The notes under the pieces were generated by a model. That model saw only the letters and a list, made by a program, of their open reading frames with translations. It did no database searches and had not been told where the DNA came from. From Utricularia gibba (Eukaryota > Streptophyta > Magnoliopsida > Lamiales > Lentibulariaceae): 64,000 nt of DNA. The position numbers and the translations under genes are program-made. Numbering within the stretch: position 1 is the stretch's first letter; every line of letters starts with the position of its first letter. The stretch spans positions 3,534,001 through 3,598,000 of the forward strand of contig CM007990.1 in NCBI GenBank assembly GCA_002189035.1, given 5' to 3'. Below, piece by piece: positions 47,545-60,720 of the stretch.

Positions 47545-50500
47545 ATGTCTAGCTCCACAAAATCTCTGGAGCCTGCTTTTCACGGAGTAGGCCAGAAGGT
47601 GTATCCTTTCATGAAAGTCAATCATGGTTTGCCGTGCGTTTTCGAAATCAAAGTAGTTGTATTTCAAGTCTTTTTTTTTTCTGTGACTTCCGTCATTTGA
47701 ATCCACTTTCCCTGTTGCACTTAACGAAAAGCAAGAGGTACTGAAATCTGGAGGATTGAGAACTTCCAACCAGTGCCTTTACCAGTTTCCTGCTATGGTA
47801 AATTCTATTCCGGAGATTCATATATTATTCTTCAGGTGAACTACTTTATCTTTCCTGGTATAAGATCTTTCACTCATTTTTAATGTGAAGGATAAGTTTT
47901 GGGTTGTTATGTAACTAAATCCAATTGATTTTCGTTAATGCAGACAAGTCAAGGTAAGGGCGGTGCATATCTCTATGACATATACTTCTGGCTCGGTAAG
48001 GACACAAGCCAGGTGATGATCTTGTTCTGTTCCTTTACAATGTATTGCATTATCTGTCTTTTAGTATCATGGAAGCCGGGTTTAAAATCTTCCAGGATGA
48101 AGCTGGGACTGCAGCTATAAAATCTATTGAACTTGATGCAATTCTTGGTGGCCGTGCGGTACAACATCGAGAACTTCAAGGCCATGAATCTGAAAAGTTT
48201 TTATCGTATTTTAAACCATGCATCATACCTCTGGAAGGCGGTATTGCATCTGCATTTAAGAAACCTGAGGAAGAAGAGTTTGAAACACGGCTGTATATTT
48301 GTCGAGGAAAACGGGCTGCAAGGTTGAAGCAGGTTTGATAAAACATTTTAAATATTCCAGTATTATGAGTGTAATTGATTGGAAATAACTATATGTATCT
48401 GCACTCTCTTTCCTGCAGGTCCTATTTTCTCGTTCATCACTAAATCATGATGATGTTTTTATCCTTGATACCAAGGAGAAGATATATCAATTCAATGGCG
48501 AAAACTCCAATATCCAGGAAAGAGCCAAGGCATTAGAAGTAATTCAGTTCTTGAAGGATCAGTTTCATGGGGCACGTGTGATGTTGCCATAGTTGGTGAG
48601 TATCTGCATTGTTTAGGGTAGTGTTCGTTCACCTTCCCTTGATGTTTGTCATTCATTTCAACTGGATTCTGATGGTTTTCAATCGCTTATAAATGGCGTT
48701 GAAACTTCAGATGATGGAAAATTACAAGCTGAGACAGCTGGTGAATTCTGGGTCCTCTTTGGTGGGTTTGCTCCAATTGCAAGGAAGGTTGCTACCGATG
48801 AAGATATTATTCTCGAGAAGACCCATGCTCAACTCTATAGGTAGTATATAGAAAAAAAACACTTCTCTCAGCGTGTCATCATTTTCAGCGTTTTAGCCTA
48901 ATCACGCTTACCTTCTTTTAGAATTGTAGATGGTCTACTTGAGAGTGTAGATGGGGAGCTTTCTAAGTCGGTTCTGGAGAACAACAAGTGCTATTTGTTG
49001 GATTGTGGAATTGAGTTATTTGTTTGGATTGGCCGTGTAACTCAGGTTGATGAGAGAAAAGCAGCATCTAAAGCTGCAGAGGTGAGATGTCATTCCCGCA
49101 AGCGTAATTGAAAAATATATGAGAAATTAAATAATGATGTTTCAGGACTTCATAGCCAGCCAAAAGAAACCAAAGTCAACTCTCATAACTCGGCTTATTC
49201 AAGGATATGAGACTCATTCTTTCAAATTAAATTTTAGCTCATGGCCATCATCATCTACTCCTTCTGGTGCTGAGGAAGGAAGGGGAAAGGTGGCAGGTAG
49301 AGCGACCATCTATATTATTTTCATTCATATTTTGTTGAATCTTATATCAAATGATGCGATATTTTGTCTGGGAAAATGGTCAGCATTGCTAAAGCAGCAA
49401 GGCGGCAGTGCGAAGAGTAATAGTAAAAGTGCTCCTGTGAACGAAGAAATCCCTCCACTCCTTCAATGTGGCGGAAAAACAGAGGTATGATGTCATCCAT
49501 TTACCTTCCTATGCCTAACACAATGTCTAACTTGTTTTGATGCGTGGTCCTAGGTTTGGCGGATTGACTGTAGTTCGAAAATTCCAGTGCCTAATGAGGA
49601 CGTAGGCAAATTTTATTGTGGGGACTGCTATATTTTGCTATACACATACCATTCTCACGAAAGAAAAGAAGAGTACTTCTTGTGTTATTGGATTGGAAAG
49701 GACAGCACCAAGGTACAGTACTGTCACATCTTGCCACTTCGTGCATCATTTGGAAATGTTTAAGGCGCATATGCACAGAAGAGGATCACTGAACTCTTAC
49801 GATGTTCATCTAAAAAACATACATATCAATTTCAGGAGGATCAGCATGATGTTGTTCATTTGGCAACCAATATGCATAACTCACTTAAGGGAAGGCCAGT
49901 TCTGGTATGATAGGGACTTCGTGATTCATATTAGACAACAAACTATTTTAGAGGTGATGTAAAATATGCACCTTCCAGGGTAGGATATATGAAGGGAAAG
50001 AGCCCCCACAGTTTATTTCAATATTTGATCCTATGGTGGTTCTTAAGGTATCTTATAACTGCTCAAATTACTGAAAGAAAATTATATTGTCATTCACATC
50101 ACTGTATAAAATTTTATATACTAGAAACATTCATTATTTGAGATCTTTTTTCTTTTCTTACACTTAAAGGGTGGAATGAGCTCTGGGTACAAAAAGTATA
50201 TCGAAGAACAAGGTTTAAAGGATGAAACTTATGCTACTGATGGTGTGGCACTCATCCGTGTATCTGGAACTTCTGCATATAGCAAGAGAGCTGTTCAAGT
50301 TGAACCAGTGAGTCTTCTCTGTAGCTTGTACTTCTGAATAAATGTTCTAAGCTATATATCCCTTAGCGTAGAGCGTTCAAAACATTCCACAACTATTTTT
50401 TTAGCTCTAAGCTTCAGTGCAGCTGAAGGTACAGGATTCTTCGAGGGCAACTTGGAGACTTCAGTTTAACTTATTTTATTCTTATCGAGAGCTAATATTT

Positions 50501-53025
50501 GTCATCAGCTTTGGCTCAACTAGTGAAGACACTTATCATTGAATTAAAAAATGGATCATGTTGTCGTCTTAGGTGGCAACTACTTTGAATTCAAATGAAT
50601 GCTTTTTGCTGCAAACTGCAAATTCCATTTTCATTTGGCATGGTAACAAAGGCACAGCTGAGCAACAGTGGCTAGCAGCCAGGGTAGCCGAATTTCTTAA
50701 GGTAATATTTGATTGAGGTTACAGGCACAGTGGTGATTTTCCTTCATGGTTTTTACCTAAATGTATGTTATCTCATTTTTCACTATATGTTCGATGTGAA
50801 AAAATCAGCCAGGATCTCATGTCAAGAACAATAAAGAAGGAACTGAAAGCTCATCCTTTTGGTTTGCTCTTGGTGGAAGGCAAAGCTACACCAGTAAGAA
50901 GGTTTCTCATGATGTTGTTAGAGAACCTCACTTGTTCTCGTTCTCATTTACCAGAGGTAAAAATTTTACATTTTGTAATTATTTAGAGGTCTCCTTTTGG
51001 GCTACTTAATTTTCTCCACTGTAATGCTGCAAACTCGAACTTTTCTTCACCATTGCTCGTGATTCCTCATTTGGCTCCAGGAAAATTTGAGGTACGTATG
51101 AACGAAAAGGTGTGGATGTTTTTTTTTTATTTTTTTATTTTTGTAGCCAGCGTAAGTCCTGAACTCTTACAATTCCATTGTCTAGGTTGAAGAAATATAC
51201 AATTTCTGTCAAGATGATCTTTTAACTGAGGATATTCTTATACTTGATACACATGCTGAAGTGTTTGTTTGGGTTGGGCAATCAGTTGACTCCAAAGAGA
51301 AGCAGAATGCTTCTGGGATAGGAGAGGTGCTGGCTATTGAAATTTTCATCTTTAATGCTTTTAACCCAATTTTTAGGGTCACTAACCAGCTAAAGCTGAT
51401 TACAGAAGTATGTTGAGATGAGTGCTTCTTTGGAGGGTTTGCCAATGAACGTTCCACTGTATAAGGTCACGGAAGGAAATGAACCTTGCTTCTTCACAAC
51501 ATACTTTTCGTGGGATCCTGCTAAAGCTAGTGTAAGTCAGAATTACTTTTCTGCTTTTAGGTAATGAAGCTCACCAAAAAAATTTACGATGGCTTGTTCA
51601 CATTGACGTTGATCCTGTTGAGTTGGATACTCAAATTGTAATGTCTGGTTTCTTTTACTTTGATGGCCTTTTACATGCTCTTTGTCATCTATTTTATTTC
51701 TCAAACAGGCCCATGGAAACTCATTCCAAAAGAAGCTTATGCTACTCTTTGGTGCTAGTCATGCAGCTGAGGTAAAATTTCTGTAGATGTTATTTTCAAT
51801 GTATACTGTTAATGAGCATATCATACTGTACTCAAATCCTAAATCACATTTGAGCATATTTTCTGTGGTTATTTATGTCATAATACCCATCATATCCATA
51901 AATGATCTGAGATGGAATTATGCAGTTCAGCTGCAGCCATAAAATGTATCTTAGGGTTACTTTATCAACTGTCCTTGGTTGATAGTATCTACTGAGAAAC
52001 ACTTGTGGCAGATTTCCCTTAGGTTACATTTTTTTTCCTTATGAAAGGATGTTTTCTTGAGCATTGTTAAACTATGTTCATGCATGAACACCATTAGAAA
52101 TGAATTGAAACTAATGTGTCTCACTTAATCAGGAAAACTCAAGTTGCTTAAGTAACAGTGGCCCTACACAAAGAGCTTCAGCTTTGGCTGCTTTGAATTC
52201 TGCATTCAGTTCATCCTCCGCCCCTAAAAGTGTTTCTTCCCCTAGGTCAGGAGGTAAGAGTCAAGGATCACAGAGGGCAGCTGCAGTGGCTGCTTTGTCA
52301 TCTGTTTTAATTGCTGAAAAGAAGCAATCACGGGACACATCTCCTGGTGGATCAATCCATAGCCCACATTCGGAGACAAGCACACTAGGTTAGCTAAAGT
52401 TGGATATGTATTAGTTTGAGTCACAATTCTATGTTTGCTTATCAAATATCGTAGTGGCTTTTTCCTGATACATCCCATCTTCTTCTTATACTGATTGTTT
52501 GTCTCTATTTAGAGTAATGTGTGTTTCCTGGTGATCTGCGTCTAAGTATCCTAAAATATTTTTGTGGTTTTTCAGTCGCAAGGTGTTCTAAAAGTGATCT
52601 GTGCATTCTAATGAAAATACTTCATTCAATGCTTCTTTCTTTCTCTTCTAGTTTCCATGAGAAGCCTGGATTCCGTCGACAGTGAAACCACTGACCCAGC
52701 CTTAGAAAGTAATGGGGATGGTGATACAAAACCAGACTTTGAGCATGATGAAGATGGATCTGGCATTACAACTATATTTTGTTACGAGCAGTTGAAGACT
52801 AAATCTGAAAATCCTGTAGAAGGGATTAACTACAAGCGCAGGGAGGTAGCAACTTGCTGTATGTTCCACGCTTTTAAAACCCTGATCAAGTATCACAATT
52901 TCCTTTCTCAGGCCTACCTCTCAGATGAAGAATTTGAGAGGGTCCTTGGAATGACAAAGGAAGCATTCTACAAGTTGCCCAAATGGAAGCAGGACATGAA
53001 CAAAAAGAAAGCTGATCTCTTCTAG
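47545..53025 (+). CDS. VLN2: Villin (actin-bundling protein), VLN2/VLN3 type, frameshift in exon 5
   Basis: Exons: 47545-47600, 47736-47835, 47944-48012, 48096-48332, 48419-48595, 48711-48840, 48922-49081, 49146-49296, 49384-49484, 49554-49712, 49836-49904, 49979-50047, 50170-50307, 50573-50701, 50809-50956, 51081-51091, 51186-51326, 51406-51531, 51709-51771, 52133-52388, 52652-52845, 52912-53025. About 932 residues if exon 5 were in frame (Arabidopsis VLN2/3: 965-976). Six gelsolin repeats (G1 from [11 protein letters not shown]4 from VWRIDC), a low-complexity linker with repeated Q-R-A-A-x-A-A-L motifs, and a headpiece ending KKKADLF. In the family, it binds, bundles and severs F-actin with calcium. 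In exon 5, after CAT (residue 204), one base is missing (CATGGGGCACG); the unaltered frame stops at 48590-48592. Every other junction keeps phase. Confidence 0.93.
51081..51091 (+). other. 11-bp micro-exon of the villin gene
   Basis: GAAAATTTGAG sits between TGGCTCCAG and GTACGTATG. With the G carried over from exon 15 it encodes G-K-F-E, the conserved joint before VEEIYNF in villin. Automatic annotation often misses exons this short. Confidence 0.85.
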
Positions 53026-54495
53026 ATACAGAAACGTGAGCCCTTCATTTTCTTTTCTCTCGTTGATGCTGTCCATGAGTTCAGGACTCGAAAAAACTTT
53101 CTACACCTACTTTGTTGCCACTTATCCTTAGTTATGCATAAGGTTGAAACATCATTTTCTATATCTTCCTACAAGCATGTACATATTATATGAATGTGGA
53201 TCTTGAGAGCAAGGTTACCACAGAAAATTGTATGTATGAATATGCTTCCAATGCAGTATTTGTTTACATCAAGGTGAACAGATAGTTGCAAAGAATTGTT
53301 GAATGTGGCTGGTCCATTCTCTGATTTTGTGTATTGTAAATGGTAGGATTGTGACTGAAGCTCATGCTATGTCAGTAGAAGATACACGTCATTGATTTTG
53401 CCAGGAGGAGATCTTGATCTTTACAGTTAACTGCTGAAATGGTCCCCCAACTCCCAAATCAATCTAACATCACTTTATAGCTGCTTGCTGTCTAGCTATC
53501 CGTCACATTCTTCTTAGTTAATTCTGCTGTGAAATCTGTGTTTAGGGACACCTCCACAGCCCATTTTCTAACATGTGAGTTTGTTCGTGAGAGTCTGAGT
53601 TTTAACTGTGCTTGTCAAGCTCGAATATGCTACGACTGTCTTAAAATGGGAAATAATGTATTCTAGCTATTGAGAAATGATTCTGTATTTTGAGTAAACT
53701 TGAAACGGATTTACTGGAGAAGACGACACCCCCACAACAAGCACCCTCTTCCTTTTTGTTCTGGGGGTCGTTTTCTGGATTTATGTTAAAGAATGCGAGT
53801 AATGGGATGGCTTCCACCGGAGCTTCCAAGTGACACCAAGTGGCATTCACGACCCCATGTGTCTTTTTTTTACTCCCGGCGGCCGATTCATTTGGGACAC
53901 CACACCCACACACAGCACAAAGTTGATGACCAAGTAGTCCAATGGATCGATGACCTGTCCACACACAATTATTTGGCAATCGATTTTTGCAACCGGAGGA
54001 GGATTCGATTCGAGGACTGGGGAGGGCGTGGGATGTGGGCGAGTCTGAATGATGAAAAGTCCCAGCGCCAAGGGGCCACCGTAATCGTAACACCCCATGC
54101 ATGATTGCTGCTCGCTCCGCCTTGGCTTCCTTGGACACACGAAGACAAAGGGGGCACCGCACCCTAAATTTGAAGAAAAAATACACGACTAGTTCTCATT
54201 ATTTAGTCTTTCGAATACGTTTAATCTTAATATTTCACATATTGAATATTTTTTTTATCAAACTATATATATAATCTACAGTATTCACTCTCTCGATATA
54301 TTTGATAAAATGGGGAATAGCACAACACACCCGCCTTGTTTAGTTGATTGGCGTTCCACTAGTTGAATGGATGGCGCGGCGCATTCAGTCCCTATTATTT
54401 TAAATATATGCTACATTTTCCCATCATGTTTCTTTTTTTATTTATAATTTGCAGAAGACTTTTTTATACCCACAAATAATATAATTATACATGTT
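53026..54495. other. 3' flank of villin gene and unassigned DNA
   Basis: 53026-53400 is the likely 3' untranslated region. 53640-54190 is GC-richer than its surroundings with long overlapping frames on both strands (181 codons minus, 103 codons plus). None resembles a known protein, and the overlap in several frames suggests base composition rather than coding. From 54200 the DNA is AT-rich. Confidence 0.4.
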
Positions 54496-54512
54496 GCTCT
54501 CTCTCTCTCTCT
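54496..54512. repeat. (CT)n microsatellite
   Basis: GCTCTCTCTCTCTCTCTG, about eight dinucleotide units. Confidence 0.9.
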
Positions 54513-55273
54513 GTCTGCTTAAGTCTTACGGATTATGCATTTCAAATAAATGTATGTACACTTGCGAAATTCTTATGATACCAGTGTTTTCTTTTTCTTT
54601 TTTTAAAGAAAGCTAACAACTAAAAGCACCAGAATCGCATGTTTAAAACCGCCAACACTGCCCTTCAATTACGCCGTGCCGACACCTTTTATAAGCACAG
54701 AAGCATATGGCCCAGTGAAAATTCATTTTTTTAAAAGACCAGACCATCGGATCGGGTGGGTGACTGAGGATGATGCTTGCGGCAGCGGCAGGCAGATTCA
54801 TAAGAATATTGTACTAATAAAAAACCCACCATCTTTGTGCTGATTTGCCAAAAAAAAAAAAAAAAGATAACAAAGGCGCGTGGGAGCAGAGTGCAGTGCA
54901 CGATGATCCACGCTCAACATTTTTTGATGCATTTTTTTTATCTACATTATACAATTTAAATAGCCAAATTAATGGATCTTTCATATTAAATTTGTCAATT
55001 ACAACTCATAATCTATTCCCGGAAGAATCAGCGTCCCCAATCGATGATCGATGGCGAGTAGCTGCATTTTACTGCGATGATGAATCAGTGAGCGAAGCAC
55101 CGTGGCGGCGGGTGGGCACTGCGCAGTAGGATGCGGTGGCACCGCAAGAGAGATACGCAGCGACGTGCGGCACAGAAGACAGTAGCAACACGGGTGGGTA
55201 ACAGTGCGAGTACGGTGGCGGCCGGTCGGGCGCCGACAAAGCGCCGGGAGAGGTTGTGAGCACGGCCGCGTTG
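54513..55273. other. Spacer with poly-A run and an abrupt GC-rich patch
   Basis: A run of at least 15 A lies near 54849. From about 55030 to 55273 the composition jumps to GC-rich with many CpG, sharply unlike both sides, and then stops at the fold-back element. The short frames across it have no homology that I recognise. Some phrases just beyond the element's right end (55625-55665, CCACGACCGGCG) weakly mirror this patch, so it may belong to a larger element. Confidence 0.4.
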
Positions 55274-55614
55274 GTGAAATAGCACTACTGTAAAAAGCAA
55301 TTAGTTAAATAGCATGCTTTCGGAAATCATTTGTGAAATAGCACTTTTATACATTATTTCAAATCAAAAGATATATAATGGACTAATTAAAACATATATA
55401 TTAATTTCGTTTTATTAATCACAAAAATGTATAGAAATATAAAAACATCAACATAATATATATTGAATCGTAAAAATATATATTTGATTAATACATGTAT
55501 TTTAATCAGATCAATATATATTTTTAATCTAAAAAACTCATAAAAATGCTATTTGACAAATAATTTTTAAACATGTACTATTCAACAAATTACTTTATGT
55601 CAGTGTTATTTCAC
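55274..55614. mobile_element. Fold-back MITE with internally repeated arms
   Basis: The left arm begins GTGAAATAGCAC (55274) and the right arm ends GTGTTATTTCAC (55614). Reverse-complementing the right arm gives a match to the left over roughly 110 bases. Each arm has three related units about 30 bp apart: GTGAAATAGCAC at 55274, GTTAAATAGCATG at 55304, GTGAAATAGCACTT at 55333, and their counterparts on the right. The middle is AT-rich and non-coding. No clear target duplication was seen. Confidence 0.78.
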
Positions 55615-56760
55615 TAATTTACTCTTACGAGCACTGCCACGACCGGCGATTACGGATGCGAGTTACTGTTGAAATTTAACTTAAAGTCATGTTAAATTTT
55701 ATGCTTTATTTACTTGGATAATGTTGTAAAATTTATTTATGATGCTAGTTCTGCAATTACATAAAAAACAAAAAATATATTTTTCTCTCCAAATGATATA
55801 AAATACTGAAATGCAAGGTCGGTAAAAACAATCTACAAGATTGATAAAAAAAAATATGTGTTTTATAAGGTTGACATTATAAATAAATTTACTCTCTGCA
55901 GCATTGTATGAATAAGTGTTGTTTATTCATGCTACCCTTCGGATTAGCACACAAACCCACGGTACCAATGCACTCACCCAGGGCTGGGTCTGCCTGCCTG
56001 CCTGCTTGGGTAGACGACGATCAGGGATTGAGCAGGGCCGCAGTAAGCAAGATTATGAGGGTTTCATAAGCTGAGAATTATTAGGTCCAAAGTAAATGAT
56101 CATACTCAATACTCCTTATTGGTGCCGTGCCTGGCAAATTTGGAATAGCTGCCTGGCCTGTATTCTTATAAATATATTTTAAGTCATGATATTATTAAAC
56201 AAAAATATTCATATTTACACATAGTTAATAATAAAGGATAAAATAGTTTTTAACAAAAGAATAAGTTAAGATATTCAAATTCTAACAAATTAATTTTTTA
56301 ATTTTTAATACATATATCAAATCAATCACTACATACTTACAAATGACTATTAAGTTCATTAACTTATAAATCAATAATAATAAAAATAATGCAAAACACC
56401 CTCATTGCCTTCTAATTCCTTTCCATTCAACATGTGTTCACACATACACTGCCAAACCAATTAGGAGAGCCCCGGCCCAGCATACACTATGATATTATAC
56501 TATATTATATTGATACTGACGGGTGTTGTAACACATATATACCACATACGCACACACCCGTTGCTCTCGAGGGTGTTTTCTATTAAGCCAACCAAATTCA
56601 AAGGAAAAAAATGTCAAGTAACATTAGTTAATGCATGTGGAAAATGTGATTGAAATTTCATAGGGTTACTGCTCGGCCGACGCGGAGGAGAACGTGAGGG
56701 GAGGAAATAGGAATGGACCTGACCTGACTTGAAGGGTGCAGAGTGCCAATCAGTCCGCAC
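55615..56760. other. Spacer
   Basis: No gene. A short (TGCC)n-like run is at about 55990-56006. The rest is AT-rich, with a mixed-composition stretch at 56640-56760 directly outside the Mutator-like element. Confidence 0.4.
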
Positions 56761-57175
56761 TTGAAAACTAACCACTACAAAAAATTCTTTTCAGAAAACT
56801 ATTCATTATGTGAATTGTGTGTATTTGAATTTATAAAATTTTACATTTTATTATTTGCATGTATATATGTATTATAAATATTATGATTTCTATTTCGTTA
56901 ATTGCAACAATGATTTTCAGAAAAATAGATTCTACATAATTTTTATTATAATATTTATAGAAAATATTTTGTTATGTGAAACTTGTATTCGTAATATCAA
57001 AATTATTAACTCAAGATTATTTATTATAAAAAACTTATTGGTTATTATTATTGAAAAATGATAATATATTAGTTATTTAAAATAATTATTTCCAAAGCTT
57101 TTTATTAAATTTTTGGGACAATTTAAATTTTCTTTTAAAATAAGGATTTCGAAAATTTTGAAAAATAATCATTCA
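56761..57175 (+). repeat. Left terminal inverted repeat of the MULE
   Basis: Pairs with 61268-61690. It is AT-rich and contains a low-complexity open frame (56855-57061) that is not a gene. Confidence 0.8.
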
Positions 57176-59559
57176 ATTTATATTATATATTATTCGATTA
57201 TCATGTCTTATTTCAATCGAATGTATTTTTATTTTATTTTAAATTTATATTATTTAAATCTAAATTATTATTTGGGTCGACTTTTTATTTTCTTATGTTA
57301 AATTTGTTATGCATCATCTACTAAAGTATTATTTAGATTAAATGTCTATTTTTATTTTAAATTTACATTATGTATCATCTGATACTAAAGTATTATTTCA
57401 ATTACGGAGAGTCTTGTTGTATGAATTAAATTTAAATGTGTGAAAAATTATTTACGAGGTGTAAAAATTAAATTCAAAACATGGTCAATTATATTTAGGT
57501 GGTATTTATTAAGAAAAATTTTCAAAAAATTAGATTTTTTTGGTTATTTTTTACATTTCAAAATACATATTACAGCATTTCCTTTAGAAATTAATAATTC
57601 ATTATGTTAGATTTGATTTGTAATGATATATACAAATTTGAAAACTTGTTTTTCGATGTTTTTAGATAGATTCTGAATAATACTTATTATCTATATTTTT
57701 TTTACATTCAAAATATCATAATGATCCAATTAATTATGATATTTTTAAATATAAAATATACTTATTCGATATTTTTAGGGGTTGTAGATCATTGCAATTA
57801 AACAATCACAATGATTAAAAATTTATAGAATTTTTTCTACCTCATGCCCACAGAATTCCCATGTAGGTAATTTTCTTTATTAATTTTTAAATTCTTTTTT
57901 TGGAGTTAGCATTTCAAGGTTCATTGAGAATCTAAATTTGCAGATTTGACTGACAGTTGCAATGTGTCAAAATTGAAGTCATGGAATCAAACAAAATAAT
58001 ATATTTTCAAAACTATTTTTCAAAATATTGTTTAACTATATATATCAAGACATTATGTTGATCTATACAATTTAATTTTAGCATTGCTTTCTTTCCTTAT
58101 GATCTCTAGAGTAAATAGGTTAATAAATATTTTCCTCAATCTCAAGTTATGCTTTGGTGTTTCGAATAAATACAAAATATTCGATAAAATGGGCGATGAG
58201 AAGATTAATGATTCATCACCGGAATAGGTCAATGCTAATGATATAGATATTTATATCATACATTTTCGTTGCGAATTATGTTTATCAATCTTGTCATTTA
58301 TTTTGTCAATCCTTCATTGTATTGATATTCCACTAGCTCAATTGATTCCAAAAACAATAGTATATGTTCTACCCTTCATTGACATTTATAATGAGCAAAA
58401 CATACTCTTTGATCTTAGTATTTTTTTTGTAATTACTATGTGTACTTATACAAAAAAAACTAATGGTTATACAATTCAAGTAAGGTATGATATTAAATTG
58501 ATTAGGAGTTTACGGAGTGGGTATGATGATTGTAGAATAGCTTTAATATGAGTTACACTACTATATAATCATCAAATAAATTTTCAATTAACGATAGTTA
58601 AAGTAGATAGTGTAGGAGAGACAAAAGTTAAAACTTTTCTACCAAATTTTTTTAATTTTACAATAAATGATTTTAGAATTGAAATTTAGTTTGATTTTTT
58701 TTTATGAGCAACATGTTAATTCATAAATAATGTTGTTTTTTATACATTTTTTATTTTTTTATGTATATATATACATATATTTTTTAATTAATTTATATTT
58801 TATTAAATGTATTTTATTTATTATTTGTATTCATATTTCATTCATTCAATATGATTATTTCTCTTTTAAATGTAAAAACAAAAAATCACTATTTGAATTT
58901 GTTTAATAATAAGACAATTTCATTCTGAAACATCTAGTCTCAATTTTTATCAGTTCCTAGAACAAAGAAATTTTGATGTGGTACGATGAGACGTAATATA
59001 CCAAGGGATGATGATAAGATTACATAAAATGAAGAACAAGAGTTAGAAATTATCAACATACGACATGGAGAGATATCTTCATTTCATGAATAAGTGATAT
59101 TAATTGAATTAATCCACAATAATCCTCCAATTGGAAGGAAATTGATTAACTTTGATAAAAATGAGATCTTTTGTGACCTACCATTATATAGAACAATTTC
59201 GAAAGATAGTCATGTTCGCTACTTGAAAATGAAAATATATTATCAAAAAGGTAAAATAAATTATTTTTTGATTTCATGACTGTTCGATTATTTTTTTATT
59301 GCATTAGTGAACTTTAAATTGTTATTTTAAATTATAGTTCAAAATTATCTATTTATATATTTTTTATAATTTGGTCATCATATGATGGGTATTATATAAT
59401 ATGCAGATTATCAATATTTTTAAAAACTAACATTATTTCTATTAATTATTTTTTCAGGAATCAAGTGACAATAATATTTCAATAGATGTTTGGATATAGT
59501 AGACGAAGCCAGTGAATATTTCAGTAGTATGCGTATTATGTAACTCCAACCCACGTACA
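57176..59559. other. Left interior of the MULE, no recognised gene
   Basis: Very AT-rich. Frames 58291-58551 and 59094-59279 plus may be broken pieces of the transposase N-terminus or an accessory gene, but I recognise no domain in them. Confidence 0.4.
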
Positions 59560-60720
59560 AGTTATTGACAAGATATTCAAGAAAGTTGTCCTAAAAAAGC
59601 TATTCAAAATTTTGGAACAATGATTGATTGGAAACACAAAAGTGATGGTGTTATTATGCACTATGTGTTTTGATGATTTGGTCTATGTATCTGTACATAT
59701 CAACATTCAATATTGGTTACATCAATTGATACAATCCATTTATATAATACTTATAGAAATAAGCTACTAATCGTAGTAACTCTATCAACTAATGGCAAGC
59801 TTCTTCCATTAGTTTTTGCAATTGTTGATGAAGAAACCAATAAGTCTTGGTTATGATTTTTGGATAAAATAAAAACTTATATCGCCCTTGATAAACCCAT
59901 ATGCCTTACTTCAATAGGTATGAGTCTATAAAAAACACAATGAAATAGGTGTTTGCTTTCATGGAGGAATATGGTGGATCCCACCATTACTGCTTCTGCC
60001 ACCTTCGCTCTAATTTTTTTGATCATATAAGTCAAAGGATTTGACTCGTCTATTCATTAAAGATGTGTTGATAGATATAAAGAGAAATTCAATTCTTATA
60101 TGAAGAGAACTAAAGAGAAGAACAAGACTGCGATTGCATATTTGTCCAAGATGAAATCCAAAATATGGACAATATCGTACAATGGATGTCGAAGGTTTGG
60201 CACTATGAAAACCTATTTAGTTGAGGGGATGAATGCAATACTTCGTGGATGTGGACATCTTTCTATTATTGCACTTATATAGATATGTTTATCTCAATCG
60301 TTTATATTTATATTTTTTTATATGTATCAATTTAATATTATTATAAATTTACAAACGACTTTTACAAGATGTAAGAAATACATTTGTGAATGACTGGAAG
60401 AAGTAATGAAAGTTCAATCAAACAATGAAACATTGGTCAAATAAACACGTAGGCTATTTGATGTAATGAAATACATTTGATCATTGAGATAAGCCTATCC
60501 CACATGCACGATTAGAGGTTGATGATCACATAGAAATGATTTTCCATGTACAAATCGTAGGTATAAAAGTAAACCAATGGACGATAACATGTGTGTCGTA
60601 CAATTGAAAAACGTCACTTGTAATTGTGGGAATGGCAAACTACGATGTACCATTTTCACATGTTCAACAGGTACTCATCGAAGAAAATATCTTTCTTTAT
60701 TGATATTATAGGTAACATTT
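59560..60720 (+). pseudogene. MULE transposase remnant
   Basis: 59700-59880 reads SIDTIHLYNTYRNKLLIVV, then STNGKLLPLVFAIVDEETNKSWL. This corresponds to the MULE core (D-TH--G-YKG-LL-A---D-N---P-A-A-V--E---SW-WFL) with the first catalytic aspartate kept. 60100-60282 resembles the following region (ISYNGCRRFGTMKT, then VEGMNAILRG, cf. the SE--N--LR block). Near 60600-60670, CNCGNGKLRCTIFTC resembles a SWIM-type zinc finger. Several stops and frameshifts show that it is inactive. Confidence 0.75.

Noticed and set aside
53641-54186. 181-codon minus-strand open frame
   Set aside because: It overlaps other long frames on both strands, resembles no known protein and has no splice or start context; probably an effect of local base composition.
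58291-58551. 86-codon frame inside the MULE as a possible accessory gene
   Set aside because: It is AT-driven, with no recognised domain and flanking stops; I cannot support it as a gene.
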